Part shown: positions 58,936 through 64,000 of the stretch, piece after piece
Position numbering within the stretch: position 1 is the first letter of the stretch
How the letters are laid out: every line of letters starts with the position of its first letter
Origin: Winogradskya consettensis
GTDB taxonomy: Bacteria > Actinomycetota > Actinomycetes > Mycobacteriales > Micromonosporaceae
NCBI RefSeq assembly: GCF_018332715.1
Contig: NZ_BOQP01000017.1
Coordinates: forward strand, 62,001 to 126,000
Reading direction: 5' to 3'
DNA: 64,000 nt
Notes under the pieces: generated by a model
Told to the model about the DNA's origin: nothing
Seen by the model: the letters and a program-made list of their open reading frames with translations, nothing else
The model's database searches: none
Made by a program: the position numbers and the translations under genes

Positions 58936-61107
58936 ATGCTGCTCGACGACGGCGTGACCGCTGCCCTCACCGCCGGGGGCGTGACCGTCCTCGCCGACAC
59001 CGGCGGTGGCCGCCTGCCCGCGCTGACCTATTGGGGTCCGGCGATCCCCGGCCTCGACGCCGATCTGGCCGCCGCGCTCAACACCTGCTCACAGCCGGTG
59101 CACGGCACCAACGACGTCGAGCCACGGCCGCGGGTCGCCCTGCTGCCCGAGCAGCGCACCGGCTGGGCCGGCCGCCCCGGGCTCAGCGGTTCCTTCGACG
59201 GGACGGGCTGGTCGGCGGCGTTCACCGTCACCTCGGTGACGCTGGACGGCGCACCGGTCAGCGGTTTTGTCACCGCGGGCGCGGCGACGCTGGAAGTGCA
59301 CGCGAGCGACGAGACCGGCCGGCTTGCGGTGCGCGTCACGCTCGAGTTGCGGGAGTCCGGCCTTCTGCGCGTACGCGCACAGCTGCGCAACCTGGCTCCC
59401 GAGACGTACACCCTCGACAGCCTGACCCCCGCGCTCCCGATCCCGCCCGGCGCGGTGGAGTTGCTGGACTTCACCGGCCGGCACAACCAGGAGCGGGTGC
59501 CGCAGCGCAGCACGCTGTTCACCGGCGCGCACGTCCGCGAGAACCGCAAGGGCCGCACCGGCGCGGACAGCGCATATCTGCTGCACGCCGGGACGGCCGG
59601 CTTCGACTTCGCGAGCGGTGACGTCTGGGCCGTGCACACCGCGTGGAGCGGCAACCATCTGCACTACGCCGAGCGTGTGCACACCGGTGAGCAGCTCCTC
59701 GGCGGCGGCGAGCTGCTGCTGCCCGGCGAGATCCGGCTCGGCACCGGCGAGACCTACGAGACCCCGTGGCTGTACGGCGCCTACGGCAAGGGGCTGGACG
59801 AGGTGGCCCGCCGTTTCCACCGTCACCTGCGCGCCCGGGAGAAGCCCGTGAGCGCCGACCGCCCGATCACGCTCAACGTGTGGGAGGCCGTCTACTTCGA
59901 CCACGACACCGAGCGGCTGGTCGACCTGGCCGAGCGGGCCGCGGCGATCGGCGTCGAGCGCTACGTGCTGGACGACGGCTGGTTCGGCTCGCGCCGTGAC
60001 GACTTCTCCGGGCTCGGCGACTGGGTGGTGTCCGCGGACGTGTGGCCGGCCGGCCTGCACCCGCTCGTCGACCGGGTCCGCGCGCTGGGCATGCAGTTCG
60101 GTCTCTGGTTCGAGCCGGAGATGGTCAACCCGGACTCCGACCTGGCCCGCGCGCACCCCGACTGGATCATGGCGGCGCGCGCCGAATGGCCGGTCGAGTC
60201 GCGGCACCAGCAGGTGCTCAACCTCGCGATCCCGGCGGCGTACGAGCACATCAGGACGCAGATGCTCGCGATCCTCGACGAGTACGACATCGGCTACATC
60301 AAGTGGGACCACAACCGGGACCTCGTCGAGGCCGGCGATCAGACCCACGGCGGCCGGCCCGCGGTGCACGCCCAGACGCTGGCCTTCTACCGGCTGCTCG
60401 ACGAGCTGCGCGCCGCCCATCCCGGGCTGGAGATCGAATCCTGCTCGTCCGGGGGTGCTCGCGTCGATCTCGGCGTGCTGGAGCGTACCGACCGGGTGTG
60501 GGTCTCGGACAACATCGACCCCCACGACCGGCAGCGGATGCTGCGCTGGACCACCCAGCTGGTCGCCCCGGAATTCCTGGGCTCGCACATCGCGTCCGGC
60601 CGTTCGCACACCACGGGCCGGCGTCACGACCTCGGCTACCGCGCCGCGACGGCGATCTTCGGTCACCTCGGCATCGAGTGGGACCTCGCCGAGGCGAGCG
60701 CCGGCGAGCTCGAGGAGCTGGGCGCATGGCTGGCGTTCTACCGCGAGCAGCGGGCGCTGCTGCTCGGCGGCGACGTCGTCCGGATGGACGGCTACGACGA
60801 CCGCATCCTGGTGCACGGCGTGCTCGCCCCCGACCGCAGCCGGGCCCTGTTCGCGATGGTCACGACGGACAGCATCCTCCCCGACCCCGCCGCCCGGCTG
60901 CGCCTGCGCGGCCTGGACCCCGAGCGCCGCTACCGGGTCCGCCCGGTCACCGTCGGCAGGGAACTCTCCGGTCTGGCCCCGCCGCCGTGGTGGGGCGCGG
61001 ACCGCTCCGGCCAGATCCTCACCGGTGCCGTACTGGACCAGGCCGGGGTCGCCTGCCCGCGCCTGTTCCCCGACCAGGTGGTCCTCTACCGGGCGGACGC
61101 CGTGTAG
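58936..61107 (+). CDS. GH36 alpha-galactosidase
   Basis: 723 residues from ATG 58936 (MLLDDGVTAALTAGG); GTG 58915 adds seven. An N-terminal beta-supersandwich (1-310) leads into the TIM barrel: YVLDDGWFGSRRDDFSGLGD, FGLWFEPEMVNPDSDLAR, the nucleophile Asp in YIKWDHNRDLVE and the acid/base Asp in RVWVSDNIDPHDRQ. ESCSSGGARVDLG is the conserved substrate loop. No signal peptide, so it is cytoplasmic and splits alpha-galactosides such as melibiose or raffinose after import. It is not near an importer here, but the GH42 unit at 4.7-9.8 kb suggests a broader galactoside diet. Overlaps the convergent S41 gene by 22 bp. Confidence 0.94.
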   Translation: MLLDDGVTAALTAGGVTVLADTGGGRLPALTYWGPAIPGLDADLAAALNTCSQPVHGTNDVEPRPRVALLPEQRTGWAGRPGLSGSFDGTGWSAAFTVTSVTLDGAPVSGFVTAGAATLEVHASDETGRLAVRVTLELRESGLLRVRAQLRNLAPETYTLDSLTPALPIPPGAVELLDFTGRHNQERVPQRSTLFTGAHVRENRKGRTGADSAYLLHAGTAGFDFASGDVWAVHTAWSGNHLHYAERVHTGEQLLGGGELLLPGEIRLGTGETYETPWLYGAYGKGLDEVARRFHRHLRAREKPVSADRPITLNVWEAVYFDHDTERLVDLAERAAAIGVERYVLDDGWFGSRRDDFSGLGDWVVSADVWPAGLHPLVDRVRALGMQFGLWFEPEMVNPDSDLARAHPDWIMAARAEWPVESRHQQVLNLAIPAAYEHIRTQMLAILDEYDIGYIKWDHNRDLVEAGDQTHGGRPAVHAQTLAFYRLLDELRAAHPGLEIESCSSGGARVDLGVLERTDRVWVSDNIDPHDRQRMLRWTTQLVAPEFLGSHIASGRSHTTGRRHDLGYRAATAIFGHLGIEWDLAEASAGELEELGAWLAFYREQRALLLGGDVVRMDGYDDRILVHGVLAPDRSRALFAMVTTDSILPDPAARLRLRGLDPERRYRVRPVTVGRELSGLAPPPWWGADRSGQILTGAVLDQAGVACPRLFPDQVVLYRADAV

Positions 61108-61955
61108 TCCCGCAACGCCCGAGCGAGAGCCTCACCCGCCGGGACGCTCACGTCCGGGGCGACCCCCGTGCCTTCCCAGTTCGTGCCCGTGACCGGGCTG
61201 ATCGACCGCGCGATGGGGACCGTGACCTCCATCGTCGCCGACAGCGGGAACACCTCGGTGGGGTGGGCGCCGCCACGGGTGGTCTCCCCGACCACCGTGG
61301 CGCGCCCGTGGCTCTGCAGGGTGTAGGCGAGGTCTTCACCACCGGAGAAGGTCACGCCACTGGTCAGCACGTAGACCGGCCTGGCGAGATACCGCTCACC
61401 GGGCAAGTACGCGAGGCTCCAGTACTGCCGGGTCGTCCTGGTTGCGCCGAAGTAGATGCCCCCGAGGTGCGTCTCGTCGTCCGGGAAGAAGTAGCTCGCC
61501 AGGAACTGCACGCCGTTCGGTGCCCCGCCCCGGCAGGTGCGCAGATCGATGATGAGCGCTTCGGTGTGCGCAACGAGTCGCATGGCGGCGGCGAGGGCGT
61601 CGCCGCCCGTACCCGCGTCGGGAATCTCGGTCAGAGCGAGCAGCCCGACGTTCCCGTCCAGCCGCTCGACCCGCTCGATGCCGAAGTTGATCGTCAGGAG
61701 CCGGGCCTGATATGCCTCGACCCACTCCTGCTCGGTCATCCCCGAGCCCATGTCCGCCGCCCGCGTGCGGATCCGCAGATGCCTGTCGGCGGTGACGTCG
61801 AGGAGAACCTCGGTGAGCCGCTCCCCCAGCGTCTGCTCGTCGAGCCCCTCGTACCGCACGGCCCGGATCCGCTGTGTGATCTCGGCGGCCTTGTCCGGGA
61901 AGATGTACTTGTCCTGGATGAGGGTCAGCGCCGCGTCTATGAGCTCTGTGGACAT
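61086..61955 (-). CDS. S41-family (tail-specific/IRBP-like) serine peptidase
   Basis: 289 residues from ATG 61955 (MSTELIDAALTLI). Helical N-terminus (DKYIFPDKAAEITQRIRAVR, then DVTADRHLRIRTRAADMG) of the retinoid-binding-protein-like S41 branch, no PDZ domain, then the core with IIDLRTCRGGAPNGVQFLAS and VLTSGVTFSGGEDLAYTLQ, in which the Ser of TFSGGED is the expected nucleophile, followed by RATVVGETTRGGAHPTEVFP. It should cleave C-terminal ends or act as a binding protein with lost activity; the Ser is retained. No signal peptide. Its 3' end overlaps GH36 on the other strand. Confidence 0.88.
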   Translation of the reverse strand: MSTELIDAALTLIQDKYIFPDKAAEITQRIRAVRYEGLDEQTLGERLTEVLLDVTADRHLRIRTRAADMGSGMTEQEWVEAYQARLLTINFGIERVERLDGNVGLLALTEIPDAGTGGDALAAAMRLVAHTEALIIDLRTCRGGAPNGVQFLASYFFPDDETHLGGIYFGATRTTRQYWSLAYLPGERYLARPVYVLTSGVTFSGGEDLAYTLQSHGRATVVGETTRGGAHPTEVFPLSATMEVTVPIARSISPVTGTNWEGTGVAPDVSVPAGEALARALRDYTASAR

Positions 61956-61972
61956 ACGGGCCAAGATACGGC

Positions 61973-62006
61973 GCGAGGCCGGGCCCATGGGGGCACCCGG
62001 CCTCGC
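61973..62006 (-). terminator. hairpin terminator after the DUF4331 gene
   Basis: GCGAGGCCGGG (61973-61983) and CCCGGCCTCGC (61996-62006) are perfect 11-bp arms with a 12-nt loop, 22 bp beyond the DUF4331 stop. It would stop read-through into the S41 peptidase gene. Confidence 0.75.
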
Positions 62007-62027
62007 ACTTCGTTCGTCCAGCAGCGG

Positions 62028-63431
62028 TCAGCTCTCGTTGACCCCGACCATGTTCGGCAGCGAGACGTACGGGAACGAGCCGCGGAACTCGTGGTCGTTC
62101 GCGTTCACCCCGTCGCCGAGGCCCTTGACGGTGTCCGAGGCGCCCGGCAGCAGCACGCCCTCGGCCGCCTGCACGGTCACGTCGAGCACGTCGTCGGCGA
62201 GGCGCCGGCCGTTCGGGAAGCCGGCGAGGTCGCCGCCGACCACGCCGAGCCGGTTCGGGTTGGCCGCGACCGGCACACCCATGTTGAGCCGCAGCTGCTC
62301 GCTGGGCGCGAACTCCTTCTTGTCCACGTCCTTGTTGAGGATCTGCGAGTTCAGGTCCGCGGCGACCGGGCCGGTGCAGCCGGTCTTGCAGACACCGGTG
62401 AGGAAGACCTCGACCAGGTCGGTACGCGGCGTGGCCGGCGCCGGGATCTTGTAGATGGCCTCCATCAGACGCGGCACCTCGGGGTTGGTCACGTACTTGA
62501 GGAACATGGCGTCGCTGACCGGGCGCGTGGCGTTGAACTGGTTCTTCACCCGCAGCGGCAGCACCGCCTCGTTGACCAGCGGCATGCCGAGCCGGGAAAC
62601 CTGCACGGAGGTGGCCGGCTTGCCGTTCATGCTCGCGCCGAGACGCTTGGTGGTGGTCCAGATGCCCACGATCGGGTTGCGCGTCGCGTCGCCCTTGAGC
62701 GCGAGATCCGCCTTCGGCACCCGCAGCGCGATGGTGTTCACGTTGTAGCCCTTGAGCGAGTCCTGACCGACCTCGCTCAGGTCACCGCCGTAGAGCAGGT
62801 CGAAGACGCGCAGGTCGGCGAAGAACGGGTCGTCGGCCTGACCGGCGAACGACTTCGAGCCCGCGCCGGCCGACGTGATGGCCGCGTTGGACAGCGTCGC
62901 GTAGTCCGGCATGGACGCCTTGCCGGTGAACGAGGGCGCCACCCGCGCGCTCTTCAGGATCGTCTTCGTCTGGGTCGGCGTGATGCGCTGGAGCTTGTAC
63001 GTCTGGCGGACGTTCAGGTCCTTGTCCGCCAGCGACGTGACGGGTCCCGTGGTGTACAGGAACGTCGCGTCGTTCTGGTACGTCGTCGAGAACGTCCAGC
63101 GGTACACGATGTCGGGCTTGGCGTCACCATCGTTGTCGATGTTGATGTCGTGCGCCGTGCTCTCGGCGAACGGGTAGTAGTTCGGGCCACCGTTGGGCTC
63201 CTCGAACGGCGTCCAGTTCGAGATGAGCGTGACGGTGTCCGGCATGTCCGGGCTCACGAACGCGTACAGGTCCGTGTTGTCCAGACTGGGCGTCGACGCG
63301 ATCAGCGGTGCCTCGCGGTGCGAGGAGGCCGTGCTCTGCACAGGGGCCAGTGCGGCCACGCAGGCGGCTGAGGCACCGACGGCTGCTACGGCCAGCAGCC
63401 CTCGGCGTCGGCGGGATACGGCGAGTTTCAT
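62028..63431 (-). CDS. secreted DUF4331-domain protein
   Basis: 467 residues from ATG 63431. Signal peptide about 1-35 (GLLAVAAVGASAACVAALAP) followed by SSHREAPLIASTPSLDNTDL and YAFVSPDMPDTVTLISNWTP, the characteristic DUF4331 start. Later blocks are GDAKPDIVYRWTFSTTYQND, DDPFFADLRVFDLLYGGDL and LPLRVKNQFNA. One Cys pair (VCKTGCTG) may be a disulfide. These proteins are exported in many actinobacteria and proteobacteria; their function is unknown, with iron or membrane-lipid stress suggested in some. It is divergent from a TPR protein gene. Confidence 0.9.
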   Translation of the reverse strand: MKLAVSRRRRGLLAVAAVGASAACVAALAPVQSTASSHREAPLIASTPSLDNTDLYAFVSPDMPDTVTLISNWTPFEEPNGGPNYYPFAESTAHDINIDNDGDAKPDIVYRWTFSTTYQNDATFLYTTGPVTSLADKDLNVRQTYKLQRITPTQTKTILKSARVAPSFTGKASMPDYATLSNAAITSAGAGSKSFAGQADDPFFADLRVFDLLYGGDLSEVGQDSLKGYNVNTIALRVPKADLALKGDATRNPIVGIWTTTKRLGASMNGKPATSVQVSRLGMPLVNEAVLPLRVKNQFNATRPVSDAMFLKYVTNPEVPRLMEAIYKIPAPATPRTDLVEVFLTGVCKTGCTGPVAADLNSQILNKDVDKKEFAPSEQLRLNMGVPVAANPNRLGVVGGDLAGFPNGRRLADDVLDVTVQAAEGVLLPGASDTVKGLGDGVNANDHEFRGSFPYVSLPNMVGVNES

Positions 63432-63564
63432 TATTCCCCCGGGATAGGTCGGGCGGGTGGCGCCGATGCCACCGCCCCATCTGACTTCGTAGCCCCATTT
63501 CAGAGGTATTGTTGGGTTATTGGGTTTTTCTTACTCGTGTCAGTATCAAAAGCTAGAGTCCGTC

Positions 63565-64000
63565 ATGCACTATTTGCCGGTGCGAAGAAGATGGATCCGC
63601 CCCGTCCTGGTCGTCGCCGTGGCCGGCGTCCTGCTCGCCGGCGCCGGGATCCTGCTCGGGCCGCTGCGCGATCACGCCCCGGCCGCCGATTCCTCGGACA
63701 ATTCCGCGGGCAGCGCGACATCCGCCCTCGACGCTTTCGTCAGCCGGACCCGCACCCATCTGGGCGAGGTCCCCGGGGACTGGCAGGGCTGGGCATCGCT
63801 CGGCATGGCGCAGGTCCAGCTCGCCCGAATCACCTACGACCCCAGCCACTACCCCGCCGCCGAGACCGCCCTGCGCCGCTCGCTGAAGGAGCAGCCGACC
63901 GGGAACGCCGCCGCCCTCACCGGCCTGGGCGCGCTCGCCGCGGCGAGGCACGACTTCCGCAAGGCTCTGTCGTACGCCGGCCGCGCGGTCGCCACGGACA
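63565..64000 (+). CDS. membrane-anchored TPR protein (3' end outside window)
   Basis: Starts ATG 63565 and is open to the window edge after 145 codons. A basic N-terminus (MHYLPVRRRWIR) is followed by a membrane helix (about 13-32, PVLVVAVAGVLLAGAGILL) and a spacer, then TPR-like helices WQGWASLGMAQVQLARITYD, PAAETALRRSLKEQPTGNAA and ALTGLGALAAARHDFRKALS. It is divergent from the DUF4331 gene, a pairing I have seen described for actinobacterial DUF4331 loci, so it probably works with that exported protein at the cell surface. The AT-rich 133-bp spacer should hold both promoters. Confidence 0.82.
   Translation, partial: MHYLPVRRRWIRPVLVVAVAGVLLAGAGILLGPLRDHAPAADSSDNSAGSATSALDAFVSRTRTHLGEVPGDWQGWASLGMAQVQLARITYDPSHYPAAETALRRSLKEQPTGNAAALTGLGALAAARHDFRKALSYAGRAVATD

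Noticed and set aside
60042..63371. A 1109-codon plus-strand open frame
   Set aside because: It is a shadow: it covers the GH36 gene in another frame and the S41 and DUF4331 genes in antisense. Its translation is Arg/Pro/His-rich low-complexity sequence of the kind high-GC antisense frames give.
1..64000. CRISPR arrays, tRNA or rRNA genes, phage integrase or attachment sites
   Set aside because: No regularly spaced repeats, no cloverleaf-like or rRNA-like sequence, and no integrase gene were seen.

Overview
The window is 64 kb of high-GC actinobacterial chromosome. Codon third positions are almost all G or C, GTG starts and 4-bp ATGA/GTGA overlaps are common, and the gene content fits Micromonosporaceae or a close relative: Rpf-type lytic transglycosylase under a c-di-AMP riboswitch, two PknB-type receptor kinases, a DinB-like protein of the mycothiol-dependent group, SigE-family sigma factor, NnaR-type HemD/winged-helix regulator. 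The genus is an inference. I see no rRNA, tRNA, CRISPR array, phage or replication origin.

Layout. 1-2.7 kb: an alpha/beta hydrolase (cut by the window edge) and a divergent TetR gene sharing a perfect operator, then a SigE-family sigma factor with its membrane partner, and a small orphan ORF with its own hairpin. 3.2-4.7 kb and 15.4-17.0 kb: two paralogous Ser/Thr kinases whose catalytic cores keep nearly identical DNA blocks. 4.7-11.1 kb: a GH42 beta-galactosidase / sugar ABC importer operon with a divergent LacI regulator and two LacI-type operators. 11.1-12.1 kb: rpf gene and its riboswitch. 12.1-15.4 kb: a DUF2064 remnant and a three-gene overlapping operon (M20 hydrolase, GNAT, enolase-superfamily enzyme) that looks like the N-succinyl-amino-acid racemase route from D- to L-amino acids. 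17.1-18.1 kb: a membrane-anchored ricin-lectin protein; its stop codon is the target of a decayed IS701-family element (18.07-19.45 kb).

19.5-22.3 kb is a more AT-rich accessory patch (SUFU-like protein, sulfotransferase, an unknown gene, gene debris). 22.4-26.9 kb holds redox/housekeeping genes with local regulators: alcohol dehydrogenase, TetR and SDR around a 51-bp perfect inverted repeat; a DsbA-like oxidoreductase preceded by a 50-residue Cys-pair peptide and a divergent HxlR gene. 27.0-30.6 kb is a complete zinc/manganese-type ABC importer with two permeases, a Zur-like box and a terminal ArsR gene. 31.3-35.9 kb: an uncharacterised protein with a possible caspase-like dyad, an AurF-like diiron oxygenase flanked by two TetR genes, and a DUF4873/Baeyer-Villiger-type monooxygenase pair. 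36.0-39.9 kb: AGE-family isomerase, a DivIVA-domain small protein, and a YtrA-type GntR/ABC operon.

39.9-48.3 kb is a nitrate-assimilation island, all on the minus strand: NnaR, sirohydrochlorin chelatase, then nitrate reductase, NirB, NirD and NarK, coupled by overlaps. Nitrate enters by NarK, is reduced to nitrite by the molybdoenzyme and to ammonium by NirBD; the chelatase supplies siroheme and NnaR is the likely activator.

48.4-52.1 kb is the most unusual segment: two SLATT two-TM proteins and a TRPM-like SLOG (LSDAT) protein on one strand, with a divergent gene encoding SLOG-like, nucleoside-deoxyribosyltransferase/TIR-like and TRAFs-binding (DUF4071) regions. It has the parts of a nucleotide-sensing conflict (defence) system. 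52.1-64 kb is mixed: EEP-family phosphodiesterase, GGDEF cyclase, discoidin-domain anchor protein, DUF5995, threonine dehydratase, acyl-CoA ligase, GH36 alpha-galactosidase, S41 peptidase, DUF4331 protein and a divergent TPR protein that runs off the end.
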